A stretch of DNA of 64,000 nucleotides from Marinilactibacillus psychrotolerans (GCF_900101525.1 NZ_FMZD01000009.1:1-64000), one strand, 5' to 3'. Positions 1-9,364 are shown, counted from the stretch's first letter. Numbers and translations: made by a program. The notes: generated by a model from the sequence alone, not told the origin.

Positions 1-1
1 T

Positions 2-322
2 TCCCATTCTTTTAAATCAATCACTTTTGATTGTGGAAAAGAGTTCTCTAATTGGAAATCAGTTAGTAACCACCATGATATTTCTATTTTCTTTGCAGAT
101 CCTGGTTGTCCGTCTCAGCGTGGGCTGAATGAACACTCTAACGGATTGCTTCGACGTGACGGACTGCCAAAACAGATGGACTTTAATAAAACCGATCAAT
201 CCTTTATTTCTTCTGTTTCAAACTACAGAAATACGATTCCTAGAAAGTCTTTAGATTATAGAACCCCTATGGAAGTTTTTCATGAGCATGTATCAGATTG
301 GAAACCGTCTAGCTTAATTTGA
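2..322 (+). pseudogene. IS30-family transposase, C-terminal part (cut by window edge)
   Basis: The frame starting at base 2 is open to a TGA ending at 322 and encodes about 106 residues typical of the C-terminal catalytic domain of IS30-family transposases. Visible landmarks are a DxGxEF-type motif (ITFDCGKEF), then FADPGCPSQRGLNEHSNGLLR, which carries the catalytic Glu of the DDE triad, and the closing IPRKSLDYRTPMEVF motif. The 5' part lies outside the window, so it cannot be said whether the full element is intact. The stop codon overlaps a TTGACA hexamer (319-324) that could act as an outward -35 box towards the lipoprotein gene downstream. Confidence 0.88.
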
Positions 323-430
323 CAAACGAGATAAAATAAAAAATATTTCACAAAGACACTGGACTTAAATAGATAAAAGAGGTATTATATTAAAATATAA
401 TTAAACATATTAGAATAAGGAGTGTTAAAA

Positions 431-2083
431 ATGAGGGTACGTTATAAATCATTAGTTTCAATGAGCGCTGTATTTTTATTAACCGCGTGTGGAGGAAATG
501 ATGAATCTGCCAATTCATCAAGTAGTAACTCAGAGGATGATGCGTCTTCGGAACAGGTTGTCCACTATACTGCTCCCACGGAATTGTCTACAATGGACAC
601 GGTTATGATTACCGACATTAACAGCTCAAACTACTTAGGACAAGTAGTCGAAGGCTTATTAAAAATTGATGAAGAAGGAGAACCAGTCCCAGCTATCGCA
701 GCTGACGAAGGAACTGTTTCAGAGGATGGACTCACTTATACATACACGCTGCGTGATGATGCTGTATGGTCAAATGGCGACCCGGTTACTGCAAACGACT
801 TTGTATTCGCAATGCAGAAATTAGTCAATCCTGATACTGGGGCATCATATAGTTATCTAGCAGAAACGATTGAGAACGCACCAGAAATTATGGCTGGAGA
901 AAAAGAGATTAGTGAATTAGGAGTTACAGCCAATGGCGATCAGGAAATTACTTTTAAATTGACACAGCCTACTCCTTACTTTAAATATCTATTAGCCTTT
1001 ACCGCTTTCTTCCCTCAAAACCAAGCTTATGTGGAAGAACAAGGTGATAGATACGGAACCTCAAGCGATACTGTGCTAGCAAACGGACCATTTACATTAG
1101 AAAATTGGGATGGAACTGGATTAACTTGGGACTTAGAAAAAAATGAAGATTACTATGCAGCTGATGAAATCATGTTAGACGCTATTAATGTTCAAGTTCT
1201 TAAAGAAACCAGTACGGCTGTGAATTTATTTGAAGCCGGTGAAGTTGATAATGCTCAACTGACAGGTGATATTGTACAACAGTATGCTGATGATGAAAAT
1301 GTTGTAGTTCAAAAGAAAGCTAGAACTTCTTATCTAGAATTTAACTGGGACAATGAATATCTTCAAAACGATAAACTAAGAGAAGCAATAGGATTAGTAA
1401 TCAATACAGATGATTTAGTTAATACTTTATTGGGTGATGGCTCAACTGAAATCGGCGGATTCTTACCAGCTGACTTTGTAACAAATCCATCTACTGGTGA
1501 AGACTTTTCTGAAGAAGCAGGATCTTTCCTATCCTATGATCCTGAACGCGCTAAGGAGTTATGGGAAGAAGCAAAATCAGAACTAGGTGCTGACAGCATT
1601 TCGCTTTCTTTCCTAGGAGACGATGATGAAAAAAGCAAGAAACTAAGCCAATATATTCAAGGTCAAATCCAAAATAATTTATCAGGTGTTTCTGTTGAAT
1701 TACGAAATGTACCAAAGAAAAATCGCCTTGAAATATCAGATAATGGAGATTTCGATCTTCTGTTAACTGGCTGGGGAGCTGATTTCTCTGATGCAATTAA
1801 CTTTATGGATCTAAAGTATAGTGATTCTCCGTATAATAGAGGTAGATATGCAAACTCAGAGTTTGATGCTTTGATTGATAAAGCAAAAACAACAGATGCT
1901 AATGATGAGGATAAACGTTGGGAAGATCTTCAACAAGCTCATCAAATTTTGACAGATGACTTTGCCTTTGTTCCTTTGTATCAAGAAGCTGAAACACAAC
2001 TACGTAACCCCGCTGTTGAAGGAATTATCTTCAACTCAGTTGGTGTCGAGTTTGACCTAAGTCGCGCAAGTATTAAAGACTAA
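431..2083 (+). CDS. Oligopeptide ABC transporter substrate-binding lipoprotein (OppA family)
   Basis: This is a family 5 extracellular solute-binding protein of about 550 residues, tethered to the outer face of the membrane, that captures peptides for an Opp-type importer. It has a signal peptide with a lipobox ending in LTAC, then a Ser/Asp-rich linker, then the family signature region (VWSNGDPVTANDFVFAMQKL). The start is placed at ATG 431, because the AAGGAG ribosome binding site at 417-422 has 8-nt spacing to it, while the upstream in-frame GTG at 422 lies inside that site. No permease or ATPase gene is adjacent, so it is either an orphan receptor or its partners are elsewhere. The specificity (nutrient or signalling peptides) cannot be read from the sequence. 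Confidence 0.93.
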   Translation: MRVRYKSLVSMSAVFLLTACGGNDESANSSSSNSEDDASSEQVVHYTAPTELSTMDTVMITDINSSNYLGQVVEGLLKIDEEGEPVPAIAADEGTVSEDGLTYTYTLRDDAVWSNGDPVTANDFVFAMQKLVNPDTGASYSYLAETIENAPEIMAGEKEISELGVTANGDQEITFKLTQPTPYFKYLLAFTAFFPQNQAYVEEQGDRYGTSSDTVLANGPFTLENWDGTGLTWDLEKNEDYYAADEIMLDAINVQVLKETSTAVNLFEAGEVDNAQLTGDIVQQYADDENVVVQKKARTSYLEFNWDNEYLQNDKLREAIGLVINTDDLVNTLLGDGSTEIGGFLPADFVTNPSTGEDFSEEAGSFLSYDPERAKELWEEAKSELGADSISLSFLGDDDEKSKKLSQYIQGQIQNNLSGVSVELRNVPKKNRLEISDNGDFDLLLTGWGADFSDAINFMDLKYSDSPYNRGRYANSEFDALIDKAKTTDANDEDKRWEDLQQAHQILTDDFAFVPLYQEAETQLRNPAVEGIIFNSVGVEFDLSRASIKD

Positions 2084-2090
2084 TAAACTA

Positions 2091-2142
2091 AAAAAGATTA
2101 CAGAAAGTTTCCTTATAAGGAAATTTCTCTGTAATCTTTTTT
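2091..2142. terminator. Bidirectional intrinsic terminator
   Basis: A long imperfect inverted repeat (AAAAAGATTACAGA / TCTGTAATCTTTTT arms) has an inner hairpin and A/T runs on both sides. It sits between the convergent oppA-like and acetyltransferase genes and can serve both. Confidence 0.85.
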
Positions 2143-2178
2143 AATGGTTCACCTATAAATTTTCTGCTTAGCAAATTA

Positions 2179-2673
2179 TTAAAGTTCAATCCAATATTTT
2201 CCATAAGATTTCTGTTCTTTTTTTCCTGTTTCATAAAGTTTTCCACCACATGAAAGAATCGTTTTGACACTTCCTTGGTTCTCATCGTCGGCCGTAAGCA
2301 TTACTCTATCAAAGTTTTTTTCTCGGTAACTATCCAATACTAATCTTAACATTGTGGTTGCTATACCTTGATTTCTGTAATTAGGAGATACACCGTATCC
2401 GATATGCCCACCGATTTCTCTCAGATGTTCATTTAGGGCATATCGACAATTGATTGCACCAGCTATTTCTCCATTTTTCATAAATAGAAAATAGGTTTCG
2501 GAAGGAACTCTTCCGTTGTTTTCTATTTCATCGGATTTCAACTTTTCCAAAAAGTCATTAAATGCTTTTCCTTTATTATCAGAAGATGTGGGAACGATTT
2601 TTTCAGTTTTCCAGCTTTTTATATACTCAATATAGTTAGCTTCCTCTGTTTTTTCTAGTTTCCTAAGTTCCAA
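2179..2673 (-). CDS. GNAT family N-acetyltransferase
   Basis: A 164-residue single-domain GNAT acetyltransferase. The acetyl-CoA binding motif A is visible as VSPNYRNQGIATTMLR, preceded by a beta strand containing GGHIGYGV; the C-terminal part (DNQGSVKTILSCGGKL) resembles the N-terminus-acting and amine-acting members of the family. The start is a TTG preceded by GAGGTGATT. The gene follows the M20 hydrolase with a 12-nt gap and is probably cotranscribed with it. The acceptor substrate is unknown. Confidence 0.85.
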   Translation of the reverse strand: MELRKLEKTEEANYIEYIKSWKTEKIVPTSSDNKGKAFNDFLEKLKSDEIENNGRVPSETYFLFMKNGEIAGAINCRYALNEHLREIGGHIGYGVSPNYRNQGIATTMLRLVLDSYREKNFDRVMLTADDENQGSVKTILSCGGKLYETGKKEQKSYGKYWIEL

Positions 2674-2685
2674 TAAATAATCACC

Positions 2686-3861
2686 TCAAATACTGTTATT
2701 AAACTCTTCTTTTACAGATTCCAATAAAGTTGAATCAGTAATTAAATCAATAGCTGTTTGCGTAAAAGCCGCGATGGTGTTTTCCATACCTTTATACGCT
2801 TCTTCAGTTCTTGTGCATTCTCTAAATTCTATAGTATGGGCTGATACAGTTTTTCCATTTGTAATTTCAAAATACGGGTTAATAGCCGGAACGACTTGGC
2901 TTACATTTCCCATATCCATAGAGCCCATTGAGTCCCGTTCTTCTTCTTGCATTTTGACTCCTAACAGTTTCATATTCTGATTATACCGCTTAGAAAGCGA
3001 CTCATTCGTGACTAGGTTCTGATAACTCGCTTCATAATAGTCCCACTCCATTGTACAGCCTGCAGCCATTGCACCAGCTTCTGCACACTTAATAACTTTC
3101 TCTCTTAATTCATTCAAATAGGGCATATCCATTGCCCGGACATAAAACTCTGCCCTAGTATATTCAGGAATGATGTTCGCTGCTTCTCCTCCATCTTTAA
3201 TTACACCATGAACACGTGCTGAGGGGTGCATCTGTTGTCTAAATGAGTTGATATTATTAAACATATTCAAACAAGCATCCAATGCATTGAGGCCTTCAAA
3301 AGGCGCTGCTGCTGCATGAGCGGTTTTTCCATAAAAACGAAATTCGATGGCTTCCATTGCCATAGATGTCCCACTAGTATAGTATCCGTCTGAAGGATGT
3401 GTACAGAATGCCACGTCAATATCATCAAATGTATCTGCTGCTGCCATTGTTACTTTATCTCCATTGGTTTCTTCAGCAGGCGTCCCTAAAACAACAACTG
3501 TTCCGCCAATTTCATCCACTAATTTAGATAAAGCAATTCCCGCTCCCGTATCAGTAGATCCTAATAAGTTGTGCCCGCATCCATGACCAATGCCAGGAAG
3601 CGCATCGTATTCAGAAAGATATGCAATGGCCAGTCCTTCTTTTTCTCCTTTATAGATAGCTCTAAAGGCTGTCTCTACTCCTAAATAAGGGTATTCGACT
3701 TCAAATCCATGATTTTTCAGAAGTTCTACATGGGCTTTTGATGAAAGGAATTCTTCATGACCCAACTCTGGATGTTCATATATGTATTCACTTAATTCTT
3801 GTAGTTCTGGTCGTAAATCTTTAATTATATTTTGAATTTTTTCTGTATATTTTTCAACCAT
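2686..3861 (-). CDS. M20 family amidohydrolase (AbgB/aminoacylase-like metallopeptidase)
   Basis: A 391-residue cytoplasmic zinc hydrolase of the M20D branch (aminoacylase, p-aminobenzoyl-glutamate hydrolase type), which cleaves amide bonds of N-acyl or N-aryl amino acids and small peptides. Metal-site motifs are visible: EYDALPGIGHGCGHNL (residues about 83-98), PAEETNGDK with the catalytic/ligand Glu pair, and KTAHAAAAPFEG in the dimerisation domain. Length is normal for the family. It is the first gene of a two-gene minus-strand unit with the acetyltransferase downstream, suggesting a role in acylated amino acid turnover. The substrate is not determinable. Confidence 0.9.
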   Translation of the reverse strand: MVEKYTEKIQNIIKDLRPELQELSEYIYEHPELGHEEFLSSKAHVELLKNHGFEVEYPYLGVETAFRAIYKGEKEGLAIAYLSEYDALPGIGHGCGHNLLGSTDTGAGIALSKLVDEIGGTVVVLGTPAEETNGDKVTMAAADTFDDIDVAFCTHPSDGYYTSGTSMAMEAIEFRFYGKTAHAAAAPFEGLNALDACLNMFNNINSFRQQMHPSARVHGVIKDGGEAANIIPEYTRAEFYVRAMDMPYLNELREKVIKCAEAGAMAAGCTMEWDYYEASYQNLVTNESLSKRYNQNMKLLGVKMQEEERDSMGSMDMGNVSQVVPAINPYFEITNGKTVSAHTIEFRECTRTEEAYKGMENTIAAFTQTAIDLITDSTLLESVKEEFNNSI

Positions 3862-3974
3862 TCAATTCACATCACTTCTTATAATTTATTAATTATTCTA
3901 GACTTAATAAACAACATAGTCAATATCCAATTAATTTAACTTTGAAATATATTGAAATTTTATACAATATCCAA

Positions 3975-4259
3975 TCAAAAAATAAATAGATATAGAACGA
4001 CTAGAAAAATCTGCAGAAACATTATCAAAAATCCAGTCACAATGATCATACCTACTGTTGCATCATGATTCAGTGGTCTAAAGGTCTTGTTACTGAAAAA
4101 ATAAAATGTTCCAATTGTAGCAATCCAGGTCGTAATGATTTGTAGCAGAAATTTCATTATTTCAAAATCCCCCGTCAACTGAGCAACAATCATTCTGATG
4201 AGGATCCATGATGTAAATAGTACAAGAGCCTGCCATAAAGCGAACTTTTTATTTTTCAT
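3975..4259 (-). CDS. Small hypothetical membrane protein
   Basis: A 94-residue protein with three predicted transmembrane segments (about residues 8-27, 36-55 and 66-92) separated by short loops. The start is well supported by an AGAGGAATAAGG ribosome binding site just upstream of ATG. I do not recognise the family. It stands alone between the M20 hydrolase gene and the PTS operon. Confidence 0.65.
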   Translation of the reverse strand: MKNKKFALWQALVLFTSWILIRMIVAQLTGDFEIMKFLLQIITTWIATIGTFYFFSNKTFRPLNHDATVGMIIVTGFLIMFLQIFLVVLYLFIF

Positions 4260-4558
4260 TACCTTATTCCTCTCAAAAATTTATCCTAATTCTTATGTTA
4301 TATTATAGAAACCTGTGCTGAATACCGGATTCGCCTATATTGCTTCTAGCAACAATCCCATCCATAAGCTACTGAGAATGTATTAAGCAATTTAACCTAG
4401 TACTTTGATTTTTAATACGATTTTGCGTTTTCATCATAATGATTAAAACTTACCATAAATGGATCCAATTGTTAATCAAGTTCCTTTATGGGTATTATGT
4501 ATATTGCACAGTAATTCATGTATGTTTCAATTCATTATTTTTCGTATTTAACACTATG
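4260..4558. other. Intergenic stretch without recognisable gene
   Basis: About 300 AT-rich bases between the small membrane protein and the terminator of the PTS operon. A short plus-strand ORF covers the right part but has no ribosome binding site, an unlikely composition, and runs into the terminator of the opposite-strand operon. Nothing else is seen here. Confidence 0.5.
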
Positions 4559-4602
4559 CAAAAAAGTACAGCGACCCATCTGCTTTGGAATCACTGTACT
4601 TC
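4559..4602 (-). terminator. Intrinsic terminator of the sugar-acid PTS operon
   Basis: On the minus strand, AAGTACAG-TGATTCC pairs with GGGTCG-CTGTACTT across a short loop and is followed by a run of T. It begins about 20 nt after the stop of the last PTS gene. Confidence 0.85.
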
Positions 4603-4620
4603 ATTATATTTCATTATCAG

Positions 4621-5070
4621 TTAGAACTCGTCTTCTTCATCTACTTCCAAATCATCTTCATCTTTCAAAGACCATTCTATAGTACTTTGTTTACTAGTAT
4701 CTAATATTGCAGTTATAGCACTTTCAATTGAGGAATCAATCATTTTCTGATTAATGGCTTCCAGCAACATTGGTAAATTAACACCCGTTATAATCGTGAT
4801 TTTATTTTGAATTTCTATTGGTAAAGAGCGAATTGCAAGTGTAGATTGATTATACGGACTCGCTCCAAATAAGTCAGTAAAAATAATCACACCTTCATCT
4901 TTATTTACCTTGTTAATTCCTTTAATTATCTTTTCTTGTAGTAACGAAACATCATCTTGTTGTTCTAGACTGATAGGTACTATATCATCAGTACCCCCTA
5001 TTATCAGTTCTGCAGCATCTATTATTCCCTTACTCATTTTTCCATGCGCAGCCACAACTATTCCAATCAT
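4621..5070 (-). CDS. PTS mannose-family EIIA component
   Basis: A 149-residue single-domain EIIA of the mannose/sorbose PTS family. The phosphorylated His is in VVAAHGKMSKG at the N-terminus (His9 or 10), and the IIFTDLFGASPYNQS and GVNLPMLLEA motifs are typical of the fold. It accepts phosphate from HPr and passes it to the EIIB encoded at 5983-6489. The acidic C-terminal tail is a common feature of these proteins. It is the last gene of the operon, 7 nt after the preceding gene, with an AAGGAGG ribosome binding site. Confidence 0.95.
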   Translation of the reverse strand: MIGIVVAAHGKMSKGIIDAAELIIGGTDDIVPISLEQQDDVSLLQEKIIKGINKVNKDEGVIIFTDLFGASPYNQSTLAIRSLPIEIQNKITIITGVNLPMLLEAINQKMIDSSIESAITAILDTSKQSTIEWSLKDEDDLEVDEEDEF

Positions 5071-5076
5071 AAATAA

Positions 5077-5958
5077 TTACCTCCTTATTATTTTTTCTAA
5101 AAAATCAAATGTCATATTCATATTCGCTTCATTTATTTCTTTCTGTTTTAGACTATCTCTTTCTAACTGAAAAGATTGATCATTTTTTTTCATACTGGTT
5201 AAAATCAGTACATTTTTAAAATCAGTAATCTTTTTCTCAACTTGAATAATAGGGCTATCTAAAACAAATAATTGTTTATTCTTACTGATCTGATACATTG
5301 GTTGGTCTGCTCCTACACTGTCTAATAAATAGATCTCTCCTTGGCAGTTTTGAATTAATTCATCTAATCCTGCTTGATTATATGTGCCTGAATCTAATAG
5401 AGCGAAAGCCGTTTCTTTAGTATGGTACTGATTCATAAACTGAAGTAATAACAGCAGTGACGAGGTATTTCTAACTGAATTATTTTTTTCCGGCCAACCT
5501 GTTGATATTTTTTTTAAAATAATAAAGTAAAAAGCGTAAAATAAAGTAGTGAGTATAGAAGGTAATGATACAAAGTTATAGACTTGATAAATTGATATTC
5601 CCACAAAAAGCGTAAATAATAGACCAATTCCTAAAAAAATAATCGATTGAATCGCTATTGATTTCACTGTATTTTTTTTATTCAACTTATATTCATTTAA
5701 ATGATAGGATTTGTGTTGTGATATGGGCGTATCATAATAGGTGCAAATGATTTTTTTTGATTTTTTTATATTCCCAACATATATATTCTTCCCATAATTA
5801 TTTTGTCCAAATGGATGTACATACGCTTTTTTGCCTAACTTTTCTAAGTCAAACAATATACTATCTATAAATTTCCCTTTTTGTTTGTCCGTTTGTCTTG
5901 TACCTAATATATAGTTGTATCTGATAAACCAATCTTTCTGTAGCTCTTCACTCTCCAT
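5077..5958 (-). CDS. Unknown membrane protein in PTS operon, distant M28-peptidase-like
   Basis: A protein of about 293 residues that I cannot assign to a named family. A soluble N-terminal part (about 1-90) is followed by two transmembrane helices (about 95-150) and a C-terminal soluble part. Faint traces of an M28 aminopeptidase fold are visible: KIICTYYDTP resembles the HxD metal strand, NSVRNTSSLLLLLQF resembles the NDN-SGV helix, and AFALLDSGTYNQAGLDEL resembles the EE-G segment. The His, Asp and Glu ligands are mostly replaced, so it would be catalytically dead if related. The start is set at ATG 5958, with GGGTG upstream. It is inserted between EIIB and EIIA, which suggests a link to transport or its regulation. 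Confidence 0.6.
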   Translation of the reverse strand: MESEELQKDWFIRYNYILGTRQTDKQKGKFIDSILFDLEKLGKKAYVHPFGQNNYGKNIYVGNIKKSKKIICTYYDTPISQHKSYHLNEYKLNKKNTVKSIAIQSIIFLGIGLLFTLFVGISIYQVYNFVSLPSILTTLFYAFYFIILKKISTGWPEKNNSVRNTSSLLLLLQFMNQYHTKETAFALLDSGTYNQAGLDELIQNCQGEIYLLDSVGADQPMYQISKNKQLFVLDSPIIQVEKKITDFKNVLILTSMKKNDQSFQLERDSLKQKEINEANMNMTFDFLEKIIRR

Positions 5959-5982
5959 ATACAATCACCCTTTTTTACATCT

Positions 5983-6489
5983 TTATATACCAAATTTTGC
6001 TAATACATCTTTTAAACTAGTTTTTGGAGAAGAAGGCGTTGCTTGAAAATAAATATTTTCAACTCCATACTCTTCATTCAATTCCTTTAGTTTTAATGCG
6101 TCTTCTTTATTTAAATAAACAGATTTAGTTACTAAAATATCTTTTTCAGGGTTCTTTTGTGCAATTCCACCGATATTTATTTCTTTCATCGGAATTCCGT
6201 ATTTAACTAGTTCATACATTGTGTTTACTGTTTTAGCTATTAAAATACTACTATATTCTTTAAACTCGAATTCATCCCAGTAATATTTACATTTTTCTAA
6301 AGTCATTACCACTGTTTTTTGTCCCGTTCGACTTCCAGCACTTTTGTATAGGCTTTTCATAAATTTATCTTTTGCGACAACATCATCTACTACAAATATT
6401 GAATTTACATTGTTCCTTTTTGAAAGTGTCACCATCACCTGTCCATGAATCAAACGTTCATCTACTCTTGCTAAATTTACTTCTCCCAT
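5983..6489 (-). CDS. PTS mannose-family EIIB component
   Basis: A 168-residue cytoplasmic EIIB. The phosphorylated His is in ARVDERLIHGQVMV near residue 15, and the later part contains the NIGGIAQKNP turn found in this family. It receives phosphate from EIIA and transfers it to the sugar during uptake through EIIC/EIID. It lies between EIID and the unknown membrane protein in a single minus-strand operon. Confidence 0.94.
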   Translation of the reverse strand: MGEVNLARVDERLIHGQVMVTLSKRNNVNSIFVVDDVVAKDKFMKSLYKSAGSRTGQKTVVMTLEKCKYYWDEFEFKEYSSILIAKTVNTMYELVKYGIPMKEINIGGIAQKNPEKDILVTKSVYLNKEDALKLKELNEEYGVENIYFQATPSSPKTSLKDVLAKFGI

Positions 6490-6526
6490 AATTCTCTCCC
6501 ATCCTCTTTCATAATATAGTTACTTT

Positions 6527-7393
6527 TTACAAAATACCGACTGCAGCCAGTACAATCAAAATTCCTGTTAGCCATAGTAACGCACGAGTAACCTTCAATC
6601 CTTTTTTACTGTAATAATAATAAACACCCAAGACTACAACCAGCGGTAACAATCCTGGTACTATAGAATCTAACGTTTCTTGTAAAACAAATGGCCTGCC
6701 AGAAATTTCAAATGATAAGGAAGAGGAGACTTGTACATAGTTTCCAGCAAGTATCCCCATCATAAATAATCCGAGAATAGATAATAATTCGATAGCATTC
6801 TGAACTCCAGCGCTTTCCATCAAACTAGTAGCATTTCTACCTGTTGAGAAGCCTTGTCGTGCAAAAAATAACCCAATCAGAACTTGATACAATGCAAATC
6901 CAATAAAGGGGAATAATGAACCAAGGGGATTCCCATTTTGTGCCCACGGAATGGCAATAGCAATAAAAATATACTGAATTGTCCCCGAATCAATCGAATC
7001 TCCTATACCTGCTAAAGCCCCCATCAACCCAGCTTTAGTGTTATACATCAAGTCATCTGTCATCGTAATTTCTTTATGCTCATTTTCTTGTTTTGCACGT
7101 TCCTGCTCCATCGAAGACATCAATCCAGTAATAATGCCTCCGCCCCAAGTTAACTGAGTATTAAAGAAGAGTAATTGTCTTTCATAAGCATCTCTCAATT
7201 TATCGTCATCTTTATATAGTTTTCTTAATACAGGCATCATTGCCCATAATAGCGATGGTGCCAAATATCTTTCGAAAGAATGCGGGATTTCATTAGCGAA
7301 ATGCCAGCGTAAATAGGCTTTTGATACATCTTTATGCGTAATTTCTTCGGGATTGTTTGTAGGGTTTGATAATGTAGTTTGATTATTATCCAT
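6527..7393 (-). CDS. PTS mannose-family EIID component
   Basis: A membrane component of about 288 residues. The N-terminal amphipathic region (FANEIPHSFERYLAPSLLWAMMPVL) is the EIID hallmark, followed by KAGLMGALAGIGDSIDSGTIQYIF and several C-terminal transmembrane segments. The start is put at ATG 7393 because the GAGAGG upstream has 9-nt spacing to it, whereas the upstream in-frame ATG at 7402 directly abuts that site. Together with EIIC it forms the sugar channel. Confidence 0.94.
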   Translation of the reverse strand: MDNNQTTLSNPTNNPEEITHKDVSKAYLRWHFANEIPHSFERYLAPSLLWAMMPVLRKLYKDDDKLRDAYERQLLFFNTQLTWGGGIITGLMSSMEQERAKQENEHKEITMTDDLMYNTKAGLMGALAGIGDSIDSGTIQYIFIAIAIPWAQNGNPLGSLFPFIGFALYQVLIGLFFARQGFSTGRNATSLMESAGVQNAIELLSILGLFMMGILAGNYVQVSSSLSFEISGRPFVLQETLDSIVPGLLPLVVVLGVYYYYSKKGLKVTRALLWLTGILIVLAAVGIL

Positions 7394-7418
7394 TTTTTCC
7401 ATCCTCTCTTAGATAATA

Positions 7419-8249
7419 TTAAAAGTCATCGTCATCTTCGTCGTCATCAAATTCATTTGTCACAGGGGTATTTGTGGTAGTAGCTGCACTTGTATTGCTT
7501 TTAGCTAAAACAAATATAGCGGCTATTAATGTTCCGATAATTGCATAAGTAACCATTGTAACGCCTAAATCTTGAAAAATAACACTCATAAAATAAGCAG
7601 CTAAAAAGAAAACAATGTACTCTTTACGCCCAATGACATATATAGTTGTTGCAATACCAATGGCAGCTAGTCCTCCGCCAACAACTTCTAGAATGTGTAA
7701 TATAACTGTTCCTTCTAAAGCGGCTATGACGTCAGCAATAACTGGGGCTCCCCAAAATAGTGCGATAAAAACTAAAGGAACAAATAACAAAAGTGATGCA
7801 ATCGTCGGATAAATTATAACGCTTCTCGTTATTCCTGAATGATCTAGCTGTGCAACTGCTCTGTCTGTTCTTTTTCCAAGGAATGTATTGATAAAAAATC
7901 TAAACTGATATAAGTAGGTTCCCAACAACCCTACCGGTACTGCAATAGCAATAGCTGCTTCAGGCTGTAAATTTCCGAGTAATGCTACTGGTACTGCAAT
8001 GGCCGCTGCAATTGATGGCTCTGAAGGCATGGTACCACCTGGAGAAAATACTCCCATATAAATTAATTGAATAGCTGCAGTAACTATCATAGCATCCGCC
8101 ACATTTCCCATTACGATACCCACAACTAAACCCGTCATTAATGGAGAAAATCGCAGCATTAATGTCGCTCCACCTAAAAAGGAACGAGACATTACAGCTC
8201 CTACCCATAGAGCAATTATTAAGCTTTGCCAAACTGTTAGCGTTTCCAT
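7419..8249 (-). CDS. PTS mannose-family EIIC component
   Basis: A 276-residue polytopic membrane protein of the mannose-family EIIC group. Typical segments are LGGATLMLRFSPLMTGLVVG near the N-terminus and YMGVFSPGGTMPSEPSIAAA in the substrate-binding region. The C-terminal tail is highly acidic (a run of Asp/Glu). It sits between the dehydrogenase genes and EIID with 13-16 nt gaps, consistent with one transcript. Confidence 0.94.
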   Translation of the reverse strand: METLTVWQSLIIALWVGAVMSRSFLGGATLMLRFSPLMTGLVVGIVMGNVADAMIVTAAIQLIYMGVFSPGGTMPSEPSIAAAIAVPVALLGNLQPEAAIAIAVPVGLLGTYLYQFRFFINTFLGKRTDRAVAQLDHSGITRSVIIYPTIASLLLFVPLVFIALFWGAPVIADVIAALEGTVILHILEVVGGGLAAIGIATTIYVIGRKEYIVFFLAAYFMSVIFQDLGVTMVTYAIIGTLIAAIFVLAKSNTSAATTTNTPVTNEFDDDEDDDDF

Positions 8250-8263
8250 AATTGTTTATCTCC

Positions 8264-9364
8264 TCACTTGTTAATATAATTTTCTAGTTCGTTCAATGCC
8301 TTGCTTAATTTTTCTTCATTTACTTCCATTGGAAGTAAATGTACCTTTTTCTTATTATTAATTAAGTAAATAATTTCTTTTTGTTTTTCTTTTGATAGAG
8401 GGTAAACCTTCATTTCAGTTAAACTCTTTGGCAAATCTAAGCTGGTATAAAAGGGTATCAACTCATCAATCACTTCCCATTTTCCTTCAAGCGCCAACTG
8501 AAACAAGATACCATATCCTACTTTTTCTCCATGTAAGAAATCATGTAATTCAGGTAAAGTAGCTGATAATGCGTCGTGCATGGAATGTGCTACAGTGTTT
8601 CTTGCATATTTACCTCCTAACCCTCCTACCAGTCCAGCAATTCCTATCACGATTTCGGATACATGTAAAAATGCTTTTGATGCTACTCCATTTTTCATAT
8701 CTAAAACAGCTGTATTTGCTTCTGATAATATTTTATTTCTACACATTAAAGCAGCATACCTAGCCATATCTGCAAAAGGTTCCTCAATAAATTTTTGTTG
8801 TTCTAAAATCATATCCGATTCATACCATTTAGCAAGGGTATCTGCAATTCCAGCTATAAAATAATTGACAGGTGCATCAATAACTAGCTTGGGATTAATC
8901 AGTAAAAAAACTGCTTGTCTACTTACATGTTCAGTTTTACCTTCTGCTAGTCCATTTTCTTTATACATAACAGATAACGGTGTCCAAGATGCACAATTGC
9001 TAGCAAGCGTAGGAATAACCCCAAAAGGCACATTAGCTAAATGACAGGTATATAAAGTTAAATCAGCCAATTTGCCTCCGCCTACTCCTATTACAAAATC
9101 AATATTTTTTGAATTAATTATATTCGCTAATCGTTCACCTTCTGAGTAACTACATTCCCCACTATATTCTTGATAGTACAATTCATACTGATCAGGAAAA
9201 ACTTTTTTTAAAAAGGGGTGAGCTTTTGTCCACGAAATAGTCCCGTGAATAATGAGTATTCGTCTGGGTTTATATTCATTTAAAATATTTGGAATAAATT
9301 CAAAAGCATCTTCATTATATCTATAAAATTGAGGCCCAACTTTCACACTCAAATCTATACTCAT
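8264..9364 (-). CDS. Iron-containing alcohol dehydrogenase, HcxA/glycerol-dehydrogenase-like
   Basis: A 366-residue member of the iron-dependent alcohol dehydrogenase superfamily, closest by motif to glycerol dehydrogenase and to hydroxycarboxylate dehydrogenase (YbdH/HcxA). The NAD-binding GGG motif is seen as FVIGVGGGKLADLT (about residues 90-103). Metal ligands are probably the Asp in GIADTLAKW, the His in TVAHSMHDAL and the His in FLHGEKVGYG. It probably interconverts a hydroxy- and a keto-group on the imported sugar acid or its phosphate (inference from context). The ATG overlaps the end of the preceding gene, so the two are translationally coupled. Confidence 0.82.
   Translation of the reverse strand: MSIDLSVKVGPQFYRYNEDAFEFIPNILNEYKPRRILIIHGTISWTKAHPFLKKVFPDQYELYYQEYSGECSYSEGERLANIINSKNIDFVIGVGGGKLADLTLYTCHLANVPFGVIPTLASNCASWTPLSVMYKENGLAEGKTEHVSRQAVFLLINPKLVIDAPVNYFIAGIADTLAKWYESDMILEQQKFIEEPFADMARYAALMCRNKILSEANTAVLDMKNGVASKAFLHVSEIVIGIAGLVGGLGGKYARNTVAHSMHDALSATLPELHDFLHGEKVGYGILFQLALEGKWEVIDELIPFYTSLDLPKSLTEMKVYPLSKEKQKEIIYLINNKKKVHLLPMEVNEEKLSKALNELENYINK

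Noticed and set aside
2088-2285. Minus-strand 65-codon ORF after the oppA-like gene
   Set aside because: It overlaps the terminator and the 3' end of the acetyltransferase gene in another frame, and has no ribosome binding site.
4439-4624. Plus-strand 61-codon ORF with hydrophobic character
   Set aside because: No ribosome binding site; it runs through the hairpin of the opposite-strand operon terminator.
7960-8232. Minus-strand 90-codon ORF within EIIC
   Set aside because: Shadow frame of a clearly coding EIIC gene, with Ser/Cys-rich low-quality composition.
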